Shown piece by piece: positions 49,066 through 60,165 of a stretch of 64,000 nucleotides of DNA. The position numbers were made by a program, and so were the translations under genes. Each line of letters opens with the position of its first letter. Position 1 is the stretch's first letter. The notes beneath the pieces are model-generated. The model saw nothing but the letters and a program-made list of their open reading frames with translations. It was not told the origin of the DNA and made no database searches. Origin of the DNA: Phoebastria nigripes (taxonomy: Eukaryota; Chordata; Aves; Procellariiformes; Diomedeidae); contig JAYKAV010002628.1 of assembly GCA_035582835.1 (NCBI GenBank), forward strand, positions 681,468-745,467, read 5' to 3'.

Positions 49066-51647
49066 CGACTGGCACTTGTTCCAGGTGAGTGGTTTTGTCA
49101 GCAAATCTGAATGCATGAATGAGAGTGGTGTCGGGTCCAGGGGCTGAAGCAGAACAGGAGGATGGCAGGAGATTTCCTTGGGCATATGCATGAGAGAGCA
49201 GCAGGGATAGCTCTCACCCTGCTTTAGGACAGGGAACTGCCCAGAGGGCAGTGCTTTAAAAGTGGGACTGTATGTTCTGGGCTGCGGTGAAATGCCTGGT
49301 GGGCAGCTAGAGAGAGACAACCTTATCACAGGACCTTAGCATGAGTAGGGAGCAATGGGGAGAATGGCAGTTGTCCTCCCAGTATCGGACTTAGGCCCCA
49401 AACCAGGTGATCATTTTGTCACTGTAGAGCTTAGCTGGGCTGAAATTCCTGCCCCTTGCAGATTCCCCTCCCCTTATCTGGTGCTCTCCGACAGAGATGG
49501 GTCAGTGGCTGGACCCTGGACAGATCCGTTCTCCTCCTGGGTCCATTGTCATGGTAGGAGTTGGCTGGGAGGGAGCTGGCTGCCAGGTAGTGAGTGGAAA
49601 ATGGAGATGCCCTAGCACTTCACTGAGCAGAAAGCCCTGCCAGGGGCTGCTATAGCAACACAAAGATGGCTGAGTTCACCCCAGTTGGGCTTGTGAATGG
49701 AAATTTTCAGCGTAGGCACTTTGGCTGCATTGCTTTCAGCTTGTACTGCCTTTCCCAAGGGCAAGCAATGGGCAAGGCTGCAAAGGATCCAACAGCATGA
49801 GGGGTGAGGATGCCTCCACCCAGGGGATCTGTGAGCCCTCTTTATCCTGGTCCTCAGGACTGAAAAAAACCAGCTAATAGCACAGTGGCTGGATTCAGTG
49901 CTCCTGACCACAGGCACTGAGCTACTGATGGGGGAGAGTGAGGCAGGAGTGGAGACATCCACTCCTCCTTTGCCATCCTTGCAAAGATGGTCCGTGCAAA
50001 GCACCTATTTAACTCAGCTGGTGGTGGAGGGACTGTAGCTTCCTACTCTGGAGTGCCAATGATCTGCCCAAAAGCAAGTAGGACTTGATAGCTGCTAACT
50101 GCAATTGTCAGGCCACTGAGCAGAGTCCTGAGGGTGAAGCATGGCCCTGCCTGCCTTCCCTTGAACAGCCTGGCCCATCCTTCCTCGCAAGCACTGAGCC
50201 TTCCCTCTCTCCACGCAAGGATGGGCTATTTAACTTCTGCCCTCTCACTAAGTGACCCAGCACCAGAAGCTGTCCACCTTGGAAAGACTAGTACAGCTTT
50301 CTCAGTGAACCCTTGTCTTGCCCCTCCATATCTGCCTAGCTTGTGCAAAGCTCTTCCCAACACCCCTCCTCCTGCAGAGATTCCTCCCTCTCCTCCCGCT
50401 TAGGGTGCTTCCCTGCTGCTACCTGTGGAGACTTCCCTCCTTGAAAATCCTGCTGGTTTTGATGTTGAATATAAGAGCAGAGTTTCCTTGGAGACAAGAG
50501 AAACAGTGCGCTCAAAAGTGCTGATTATTTCACAGTCTTTGGCTGGCTTTCAGCAATGAAAAAAAAAGAGTTGCATTAGCAGAGGGAAGAGGGGGGAGCC
50601 TGGGGTAGCCGTTGTCGAGGCAGGAGACGCCTGACTCTGACATGCTTTTCCAGTGTCATCCCTTTAGCAGCAAGGCTTGCCCAAGTGCCATGCTCAGTGT
50701 CCATGGCAGTGGTGTGACAGTACACGCTGTACTAAACACCGCTGCTTTGGGATTGTATTGCCACTCTTCCCCCAGTCCCTGGAGGCTGGTAAACCTGGGA
50801 GAGACTTTGCGGTGGGCATTTCTAATTTGGCTGACTTCTGTCAGTCCCAGGAGTAAAACTGACTAATTAGATTAACCCCTTGTGTGTTCTTCTACGCAGA
50901 CATTACCAATAGTGGAACAACGATGTAAAGCACCAGCATCTCAATTATTGTCTCCCATCCATTTGTTCTGACTAGTGACAACTGGGTTTGTCCCAGACGA
51001 GAGCTTNAACCCTCTGGAGGCTGGAGTTCTCCTCTGCTGTGTGGGCCACACAGTTTTTTGCCTTCCTTGGGGTTGGTTATGTGATATTCGGCTGACATCT
51101 CTTGGACACGTTAACAATCAGAAAGCCATGCCAATGTGCTATACATAGGCAGAGGGAGCAGGGCATGGGCTGACTGCTGATGCTCTGCCTCAGGAGAGAA
51201 CGAAGNGCAGGGCAAGAAGACAGATAAAGTCTTCACTTGAACTTTGGGTTTACTTTCTCCAACCCCACACACCATGGCAAGAGTGCCCTGTAATGCCATA
51301 TCCTGCCAGGACCTTCCTTGTCCCAGAGGAGTATCTTACAGAGGATCCACTTGACCGATAGCTCCTCCTCTGCTGAGACACCCCTGGGGTCCTCATGATC
51401 TGTCCAATAGCCACAAACGGCACTTGGCTACTTCCGTGAAGTAGCATTTTCTTGTTTATCTTTCAGTGTGGTGCAAGAGTGCTGTGCAGGGGTTAGAGGG
51501 TGAGAGAAGAGTGGGGAACCAGACCATGGCCCTGTACTAATTATACATGTAAATCAGCTCCAGGACACTGCCAGGGACGGGGTGTGTCAGTGCTGTCTGA
51601 AAAGTCCTGTAACGCCTTGTCTCACAGCACATCAGCAGAAGATGGAG

Positions 51648-52175
51648 GGATCACAGCATGGCTGAGGTTGGCAGGGACCTCTGGAGGTCATCTAGTCCAA
51701 CCCCCCCTGCTCAAAGCAGAGTTGACCACAGCTGGTTGCTCAGGACCATGTCCAGTCAGCTTTTGAATATCTCCAAGGATGGAGACCCCACAACCTCTCT
51801 GGGCAACCTGCTCCAGTGTTCAGTTTGCCTTACAGTTAAAAAGCCTGGTACTTCAATTCGTGTCCACCACCTCTCATTTGGTCACTGGGCAACACTGAGA
51901 AGGGTCTGGCACTGTCTTCTTCACACCCTCCCTTCAGGTATACGTTGATAAGATCCCACCAAGCCTTCTCTCCTCCAGGCTGAACAGCCCCAGCTCTCTC
52001 AGCCTTTCCTCATATACTCCAGTCCCTTCACCATCTTTGTGGCCCTTCCTTGGACTCCCTCCAGTGTGTCCATGTCTCTCTTGTATTGAGGAGCCCAGAA
52101 CTGGACACAGCACTCCAGGTGTGGCCTCACCAGTGCTGAGCAGAGGGGAAGGATCACCTCCCTTGACCTGCTGGC
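51648..52175 (-). mobile_element. CR1 LINE 3' portion, antisense
   Basis: The left end is the complement of a CR1 tail (GAGGTTGGCAGGGACCTCTG then GGTCATCTAGTCCAACCCCC). Going right the complement encodes the C-terminal reverse-transcriptase region: on the minus strand [18 protein letters not shown] and, further upstream, [17 protein letters not shown], equivalent to the CR1 consensus region around RPHLEYC-QFW. The open frame 51934-52329 (minus) is mostly this fragment. The 5' side is truncated; the boundary at about 52,175 is approximate. Confidence 0.85.
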
Positions 52176-54709
52176 ACAAACACAGCAGAGTTTCTGGACC
52201 CTGGTGCTGGTCCCACCTGGGACCTCCAGAGAGCTCTGGGCTCCCAGGGGTGATGTACTGGATGGAGGCCCTAAGAAAAGGCTGCACTATTGTTAGTGGT
52301 TTGCAAGCGTTTAGTTTCATCTGGACCATGTGAAGTAGTCAAATGCATTTCCTCTTCACCCAGCACAGCCTAACCCTGACCGTTGCCTGGACAAAACCAG
52401 ACCAAAGACCTTCCGCAGTTTCCCCTCATGCTCAGAAAGCTCGCAGCCCCGTGACCCCAGAGGCTGTTGCATGTGACTGGAGTGAGGGCAGAGCCGTGCG
52501 CAGGCATGGAATAGATTTATTTCCCATAGGCTTAAATGTAGTTTCTGTTCCCCTTGTGAAGGAGTGCTAAGGCATGCCAAGCTCTGTTTGGACAGTGAGT
52601 TTCCCCCACTGGTTACAAACATAACAGTGAAATGGGTTCTCTGTGGGCAGCACAAACTCTCTCTGTTCTCCCTGGCAGAAACTCAATGCATCACTGCTAC
52701 GCAGAACTGACCTTCTCTGGCCAGCACCACTGCCCTGACTTCTTGGGAGCTGTTTTCGACGTAGAACTGGGCCCTCCCTTAGCTGTGTAGCTCTGCATAT
52801 GCAGATGCAGCCCATCTCCTCCAGCTCCCGCAAAATTCTGCCCCCAGACGCAGCCCTTCGGACATAGAGCATTGGGCACTACACTGTACCAAACACTCCC
52901 CAGTTTCAGACACCATTCCCATAAGGCTCTGCAGGGCTACCCCACATGCCATGAAACAGGTAGACTGAGAGTCTATGTGCCTGCCCAGTGCACAGACCAG
53001 ATTCATGGCCCATGCATTCCTGCGGAAAGACTCCCCTTAACCCCCGCTGACAGTCTCACATGTGCACCGCTCAGGAGGAACTTGCTTGTGGGCTCCCATG
53101 GATGCAAACTGCCTCAATACAGAAGTGCAAAATTTTTTGCCGCATGAAAAAAAAATTAAGAAATACTTACAGCCTGCTTCTTGATGCTGCTGTTTGAATA
53201 ACTGAGTGCAGGAACATTTCAGTGATGGCAGCTTTATAAAAGTCAAACATTGGTTGTTTTTTTTCTGACGCTCAGCCTGCACAAAAAACAAAGTAAGAAG
53301 AAACTGAAGGCTTTCACAGTTGCTTTCTTAGAGTCTGAGTTAAATGCAAAATTCCTTCAGCAAACGACTTAAAATTTGCCCCAACAATTTCATTTTTTTC
53401 TGTTGTTGTGACACAGCAGATGTGCATGTGGATTTCTGAGTACTAAAAATAAAATCCAATTTTGAGCATTTAATGGTTTCGGGCATTTAATGTTGCAACA
53501 TAAAAGCTGTATTATTCCCCATAAGCGTAATTCCTGCCTAGGCACTTTCACTTTATCGCAAGACAAAGTCTGAAATGTCAACCCTATATCCTCAGGGGCC
53601 AACTCCGAACACCTGGCTTCCAAGAAAGCCTTGTCAGGGAGCAGCGTGGGCTCGTAGCTCCCAAAGGGACTGGGAGCCGAGCACAAGCAAATGGCCGGCA
53701 GGGCAGGGTCTAGCCAGCAAGAACGTAGCCACGTGGTGCCAGAGCAAGTCAAGCAGGGCAGACCTGGGGATGCCACTCATCCTCTCAGAGATGGAGTGTG
53801 CTCTATATTTGTAGGTCATTGTAAGACCATTTTCTTTTCTGTCCCCTAATTTCTTCCATAATGATTCCTAGCACTCTTTTTCTGTCAGCCTGTGCTTTCA
53901 TGTGATATTTCCAATATCTCTTTGAGTCACTAGAGTGTACAGTTAAGAGTTATTCTTCCTGTGTTTACTGCTTTTCACTTATTCACACAGCAGTTCATCT
54001 TCCAGGTCACTTGTGAGCAGATGAATAGCTCAGCACTCTGCACAGTTTCTTATTGGACCTCACAACAGAAAGCTCTCTATTGGCAAAAATAGCCATTAAA
54101 TTCTACCCATTTTGGTTTTGTCTGTCACCACAAGTGATCATAAGGGGATCTTCCCTTTCATCCCATGATATATCCATCGCTTTAAAAACCTTTCATACAG
54201 GATCCTTGCCAAAAGTTTTTAAAAAAATCTGATTGATCTGACACTGAGGTTATATCCTTACTCATGTGGTTTTTTCTTCAATTAGATGCATTTGAAGATT
54301 GCCTTTTACTTCTGCTTTCCCTAGTTCTCCATTTTAACAAGCTGGCCTTTTCTCTGGGAGAGGGGCATGGATAAGGATGTCGGGGGCTGTGTGCCTTTAA
54401 AGAGTCTGTAGTCAAAGCATACATTCAAGATAATATTTCAAGAAGTTTCTCTGCTGCGTGCAATATTTTACTCTCAGTTTCTAAGTTTGGAGCTGCTCAG
54501 TTCCCAGTGTTTCAGGGGATGAGACTCTCCCCACATGCCACCATGCTGCAGCAAAGCAATGGACGCAGAGCAGAGAGCTCAGCCCATCTGCCAGGGCTGT
54601 TTCATCACTGTCCTTACCACCACAGATGGATGGGCAGACTCGGGTTTGTGCACAACATTCCCCATTGTGCAAATGTCGGACAAACTTGCAAAAAAACACT
54701 CAGTAGGTT

Positions 54710-54925
54710 GTAGCATCAGGGCATATTTGCATCCCCTTGTCACAGATCTGAGAAGAGCTAGGATACGCTTCAGAAAATGAAAGGAGTTTCATGTTGCTTA
54801 CGTGAAAGGAGTTCACATTGCTTACGTCCTTTTTATGATAAAGCGGTATTTAAGGACAAGGGTGCACATGGGGGCCAAAAGTATGCAATTTGTGACAAGG
54901 GGATGCAAATATGCCCTGATGCTAC
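54710..54925. repeat. Inverted repeat: 35-bp perfect arms, 146-bp spacer
   Basis: Left arm 54710-54744 begins GTAGCATCAGGGCATATTTG. Right arm 54891-54925 begins TGTGACAAGGGGATGCAAAT. They are exact reverse complements over 35 bases. Beyond the arms complementarity decays after a mismatch (three more pairs outward, two inward), so the perfect block is sharply bounded. Confidence 0.93.
54779..54827. repeat. Tandem duplication of a 24/25-bp unit inside the inverted-repeat spacer
   Basis: Copies 54779-54803 (GAAAGGAGTTTCATGTTGCT then TACGT) and 54804-54827 (GAAAGGAGTTCACATTGCTT then ACGT) differ by one indel and a few bases. Confidence 0.88.
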
Positions 54926-56394
54926 CACCCTTAGCCCTCCAGCAAAACTGCCTCCTGGTGAGTGTGCGATGGCTAGCTCCTCTTTCCCTTCAGCCAGGAT
55001 TTTATTACCTTCTTTCTTTAAAACATGCTCATGGGAAGGTGCTGCACACTGGGTAGTTTCAGCTTTTCTGATGTTGGTTGCTTTAGCAGAGACAAGGCAT
55101 AAAGAGGAGGTGTGTTCTTCAATGTACAGTACAAGTTGGAACAGATGCATCTCAGTTGATTCAGAGATTTCCTGTTTTCTAGCTCTTTGTAGGTCCTTAA
55201 GCACTATTGCCCTCCTCCCCCTATGTTGGAAATCTTCTCCCTGGGTAGATGGGAAGATAACCACACAAAAATCTGCAAAGAGCAGGCAAAGAAAATATAG
55301 TGCAGAAGTCTTCCTTCCCCATTTTTTACTTTCACCATCTTCTGACTGATGTCCCTAAAATAGCCAAAATTCCACTGTTTATGTGAAACCTCATTGCCAG
55401 GAACTAGGCATTAGTTTTGCAACTCTGAACTTTCTTGCAAAATATCCTGTGCTTCCTGGTTCTAGCCTTCAAGTTACCTCCAAAAATGCTCTCTCAAATA
55501 TCTCAGTGCTTCTGGCAGAGTGGAGCCTGGAGAAGCAGCCATGAATAAGAGAACCTTCACCCAGAGAGCAAAGCCACCTTCTTCCTCACAAGAAGGAAAA
55601 TCCAAGCCATTGACAGACCGTTAATCTGCAAGAGTATTTTGATGACTTACTGCAGCAGTCTGAGAACTTCCAGCTGATGCAATAGAGAATATTTACACAA
55701 TTTCAGGCCAGCGATGCAGAGGGAATGTGCTGTGGAGGGGGCCGCTGTGTTGCAAAATATGCAGATGGAGAAAGGGAGCAAGTCAGCAAGAGGGTGGGGA
55801 CATCACAGGAGCAAGTTCTGCTGGTGAGTTCCTTCTGTGCGATAAGTTTTGCTCTGAGAAGGCTGCTGAGCATATGGTGGAACATGGGATCAAATGACTA
55901 ATCCTGAACTTTCCCATATCAAAATAGAAATTTCATTTTGTTTGCACAAAAATACATTTTCCAGTGCACGTGGATGGGGAGATACCTGGAGAAAAGAGCA
56001 GGTGAGTCCCTTTATATGCGTGGGTTCTGCTCCCACCTTCCCTGTATGGGAATTTGTGCTGTTGCTGTGGTATGGACCAACTCTAAGAAAGGCAAGGTTT
56101 AGAGGACAGGTGGGTCTCCGTTTCTCTACTCCTGGTTCAGTGCAGGTCTCCTCAGGTCACCATGGCAAATGAGAAGCCTCATTTGCGTGTAGCAAGCCCG
56201 TGATGGGTGATTTCAGAGCCATCACTGTGACTGTTTTCACTTCACTAGAGATGGGAGCTTTGCATGTCAAAGTAAGGTAGCACTTCACCTTACCAAGGTG
56301 TGCTGGGTTTTTTGATGAAAAGTGAGTGGTTTGGGAGTAAGAAAGAGAGGTTTGGGGGTTTGAAACTTTCTTTGGTGGTTCTGCTTTTAGAAGT

Positions 56395-57858
56395 GATTGC
56401 CTTAGGTGGTAATCCNTTCTGCTGTGGGAAGTTGCACCGCATCCCTGCTGACTGGAAGCTAGCCAATGTTATTCCAATCTACAAAAAGGGTGTGAGGGAA
56501 GACCCAGGGAACTACAGACCTGGTAGTCTAACCTCAGCACCTGGAAAAATTATCAAGAAGATTATACTGAGTACTACTGAAGGGCATTTAAAGAATAATG
56601 CAATCATCAGGCACAGTCAACATGGGTTCACAAAGGGAAAGTCCTGTAACTAATTTGATATCCTTCTATGATAAGGTCACCTGCCTCATGGATGAAGGGA
56701 AGGCAGTGGATGTAGTTCTTCTAGATTTTAGTAAGGCATTTGATACTGTCCCTCACAGCATCCTTCTGGACAAGTTGTCCAACTGTGGGATGAGCGGGTT
56801 CACGGTGTGCTGGGTGAAGAACTGGCTGAAGGGCAGAGCTCAAAGGGTTGTAGTGAATGGGGCTACATCTGGCTGGCGACCAGTCACCAGCGGTGTTCCT
56901 CAGGGTTCAGTCCTAGGGCCAGTCCTGTTCAATATAGTTATCAACGATCTGGATGCAGGAGTTGAATGCACCATTAGCAAGTTTGCTGATGACACCAAAC
57001 TGGGAGGTGCTGTTGACTCTCCTGAGGGACAAGAGGCCTTGCAGAGGGATCTAGATAAGATTGGAGCATGGGGCAATCATCAGTGGCATGAAATGGAACC
57101 AGTCCAAGTGCTGGTTTCTGCACCTGGGATGGAGTAACGCCAGACACAAGTCTAAACTGGGAGAGGAGTGGGTGGAGAGCAGTCCTGCAGAAAGGGATCT
57201 GGGGGTGCTGGTCAGCAGCAAGCTCAATATGAGTCAGCAGTGTGCCCTGGCAGCCAAGAGGGCAAACCGCATCCTGGGGTGCATCAAACACAGCAAAACT
57301 AGCCAGTCAAGAGAGGGGATTAGCCTGCTGTATTTAACGTTGGTGTGGCCTCACCTGGAGTACTGTGTGCAGTTCTGGGCCCCACAATTTAAGAAGGATG
57401 TGAAGGTCTTTGAACGCATCAGGAGGGCAACCAAGGTGGTGACAGGGCTGGAAGGCATGTCCTCCAAGGAGAGGCTGAGGACTTTGGGCTTGTCTAGTTT
57501 GGAGAAAAGGAGACTGAGGGACAACCTCATTGCTCTCTGCAGCTTCCTGCGGAGGGGATGTGGAGAGGGAGGTGCTGACCCCTTCTCCCTGGGATCCAGG
57601 GGCAGGATGCATGGGAATGGTTCAAAGCTGCAGACTCGACGTTAGGAAGCATTTCTTTACCGAGACGGTGTTCAAACACTGGAACAGGCTTCCTCGAGAG
57701 GTGGTCGATGCCCCATGCCTGTCAGTGTTTGAGAGGCATTTGGACAATGCCCTTAATGATATGCTTTAACTTGGTCAGCTCGGAATTGGTCACACAGTTG
57801 GACTAGATGATCGTCGTAGGTCCCTTCCAACTGAAAGAGTCTATTCTATTCTATCCCT
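56395..57858 (+). mobile_element. CR1 LINE, 5'-truncated, nearly complete reverse-transcriptase region with 3' tail
   Basis: Translation across three frames gives the CR1 reverse transcriptase in order: DWKLANVIPIYKKG and EDPGNYRP (about 56,445-56,520), HGFTKGKSC (56,620-56,650), [18 protein letters not shown] (about 56,710-56,760), [16 protein letters not shown] (about 56,890), [11 protein letters not shown] (about 56,975, the catalytic FADD box, intact), then [46 protein letters not shown] and [13 protein letters not shown]. It ends with GGACTAGATGATCGTCGTAG, GGTCCCTTCCAACTG and the terminal TATTCTATTCTAT. The element is broken by at least three frameshifts (about 56,645, 57,060-57,090 and 57,560) and lacks the endonuclease, so it is a dead 5'-truncated insertion. 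Confidence 0.95.
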
Positions 57859-59908
57859 CCAGCTGCTGACAGTGCAGACAATTACTTTTCTCACCATAAG
57901 GGCAGTAAGCTCTGGGACAGACTTCTGGAAATCCTGCAAACAAAAGAAGGTAAGATGGATCACAAAAGGGATTATTCAGTGAGTCTGTGATAGCAAAGGG
58001 TGAGATCTAAGAGGTGTCTTCTTCCTTGTAGTGCCAGTGATGCCAGTAACTGGCAAGAGAGGAGGATACAACATGTGTGAAAGTCCTGGCTCATTGGAAC
58101 CTGACAGCTAATAATTTTGTTTGTCCAACCCTATATCTGGGAGGCTACTAAATAAATAATACAAGTGTATTCTAGGGCACAGAGGATTGAATCCATAGTT
58201 TCTTAACCTACTGTGGAGTTCAGGAGGCACAAACTCAATGAACTGAAGGAATATGTACTTTGCAGTTTCTTTCTCTCATGTGTAGCTGTGAAAAGTAGGA
58301 GGACTGGCAGTGAAAAGGAGGAAGACAGGCAAAGTTTTCACCCAGTCTGGTGTATATTGGCTCCATTAACAGATAAAAGCAGGGTGGTGTAATAAGAAAG
58401 TAAATGTCTGATCAAGCTGGAATCAGCGGACCAAAATCCACAGAATGCTGTTTGCTAATCCAAAAGCTTGGATGACCACAGCAGCACTGCAAGGTTCCTG
58501 CAGCAAAAGCTCAGAATCTTTGCCAGTGGCCTTCACACACCTTAGCCTTGGGAGGGCTTAGAGTGACTTGGCTGAGCCACCTCAGGTGTCTCTCCACTGC
58601 TCTGAACCTCATGAAGGCATTAGCATCTGTGCAAACAAATCTTCTATCAGAATGGAGGTTTTCCTCCATCTGTCTGTTGGAGACAACCTTGCAATTTTGT
58701 ACCATGAACAAATTCCTCTTTAAGGTGGTGTCTTCAATTCATGATAGGCATTTATCTGGGTCCAAATGGCAGACACTAGATGTGTATTTTATAGAGAATG
58801 TAATCCCAGTTGTGATGGTTTCTTTGACTTAAATTTAGGATTGCAAATGGAGTAGCTGTTATTTGACTTGCAACACCAAAGAAAGCTCTTTCAGCACCTG
58901 CTGATGTGCTAAGTTGACTTTGTTCTTCTTTGGTTTCATCTAGTTTTGTATTTCCTTTGCAAACTCCTGGGAACAAGAATCATTTTCAGACCTTGTATCT
59001 GTCAAGGCACAGTGACAGTAGGAAAATGGCACCTGCATAGTCAGGCAGTAATCCTTCTAATGATAAGAACTGTTGGATTGCTGGTGCCTTCTGGCACTCC
59101 AAAGTGGACTGGTATGCCTGTGTAACCCCCTTGTTCTTTTGTTCTGAGGAATATGGGAATAGTAAAAAATAAACAGTTAAAGAACAGTAGACTGCTCCAG
59201 GCCTTGCAGCCAGTAGGTAATGGAGCAGAACTGGTCCTTTATTTACCTCTTTGGAGTAGGTTTGATCTCGATCTTAGTATTTGTGAAGACAGGACAGCAG
59301 GTTAACCCCATCAGTGGAGTTTGACAAGAGATACTACTTGAATGTCCTGTTGTGCTTCAAAGGAAAGTCAGTAAAGCATTATCCTCAGGCTCCACAGAAG
59401 GCAAAGGGATTATGTTCCTCTCTGCAGAAACAGCCGGTGCCACTCGCTGTCATGGGGAAAGCTGTTCTGGTAGGGGCCTGTCCATCTAGAAGGTATGTCA
59501 GAAATNTTTGCTGCGTGGTCTTGTTTGGAACAGTTTGTGTACAGGAACTGGTTTTATTGCCAGGTGATAAAAATTCATTCCTGTCCAAACTGATAAAACT
59601 CCTAAGAACAAGCCTAGGTGGCTGTGGAGCCCTTTATGGCTGCCCAGGCCACCACAAGCCACTCCTCAGTGCAGGTTGGGTGTTACAGAGGCCAGAGCTT
59701 CTCCAGAGACAGCAGAGCAGTCATGACAAGACCCTGGCAGCCCTTTAGATGCCTTTCCCTGGGGTCTGCTTCTTGCAGAGGGGCAAAGGAGCTCATTAAT
59801 CAACTCTAAATAAACCTGCTCAGGGCCCCAGGGAAATGACCTAAAAATGAAGGCAAGGTGTNGGGTGCTGCAGCTTATGCTTTCCCTCCTGTGCTTCTTC
59901 CTGCCCAG
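57859..59908. other. Region upstream of SLC1A6, no coding exon recognised
   Basis: About 2 kb between the CR1 tail and the first SLC1A6 coding exon. It presumably contains the upstream non-coding exon or promoter of SLC1A6, but neither a TATA box in a convincing position nor a CpG island is visible. ORF 59314-59748 is not recognised. Confidence 0.55.
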
Positions 59909-60165
59909 CGTAGCAGAGCCGTGCCTTGAGGACTGAGCAGCCGTGCTGACCATGAGCGAGCAGAGTCACGTCAACAGCCTGTTCCTCAACGAGGACGCAG
60001 CCAAGCGGCTCAATGCCGAGAGCCGGGTGCAGCGCTTCCGGCAGGCAGTGCAGAAGCGGGCAGCACGGGCCAAGAAGCGAATGCACAGCATCACTGCTGA
60101 CAGCGCTAAAAGCTTCTTCAGGAGAAATGCCTTCGTCCTCTTCACCATTGCTGCAGTCTTACTAG
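59909..60165 (+). CDS. SLC1A6: SLC1A6 first coding exon (coding 59952-60165)
   Basis: ATG at 59952 in the context TGACCATGA (A at -3). An in-frame TGA at 59934-59936 shows it is the first usable start. It encodes [20 protein letters not shown], a basic cytoplasmic segment ([14 protein letters not shown]) and the beginning of TM1 ([18 protein letters not shown]). The donor is ACTAG|GTATGG (GT at 60166-60167), phase 1. Upstream, TGCTTCTTCCTGCCCAG at 59892-59908 is an excellent acceptor, so I infer that the exon starts at 59909 and that a non-coding 5' exon lies further left. Confidence 0.9.

Larger units (their letters stand above)
44931..51647. other. Otherwise unassigned intergenic segment
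   Basis: Apart from the candidate exons at 48,709-49,065 and a CR1 tail at 47,661-47,720, I recognise nothing here. ORFs such as 49612-50004 (minus) and 47014-47265 (minus) look like chance. Confidence 0.55.
52176..56394. other. Intergenic segment, no gene recognised
   Basis: Contains the 35-bp inverted repeat (54,710-54,925) and the tandem 24/25-bp duplication between its arms. A 190-codon frame (54777-55349) overlaps a 143-codon antisense frame and has no recognisable motif; it is probably chance. Confidence 0.6.

Noticed and set aside
54777..55349. 190-codon ORF on the plus strand, with a 143-codon antisense ORF
   Set aside because: No recognisable domain, composition of random translation, start codon inside a tandem duplication, and an equally open antisense frame.
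59314..59748. 144-codon ORF just upstream of SLC1A6
   Set aside because: No similarity to SLC1A6 or another family, and it contains an ambiguous base; it lies where an SLC1A6 5' UTR exon might be but does not encode transporter sequence.
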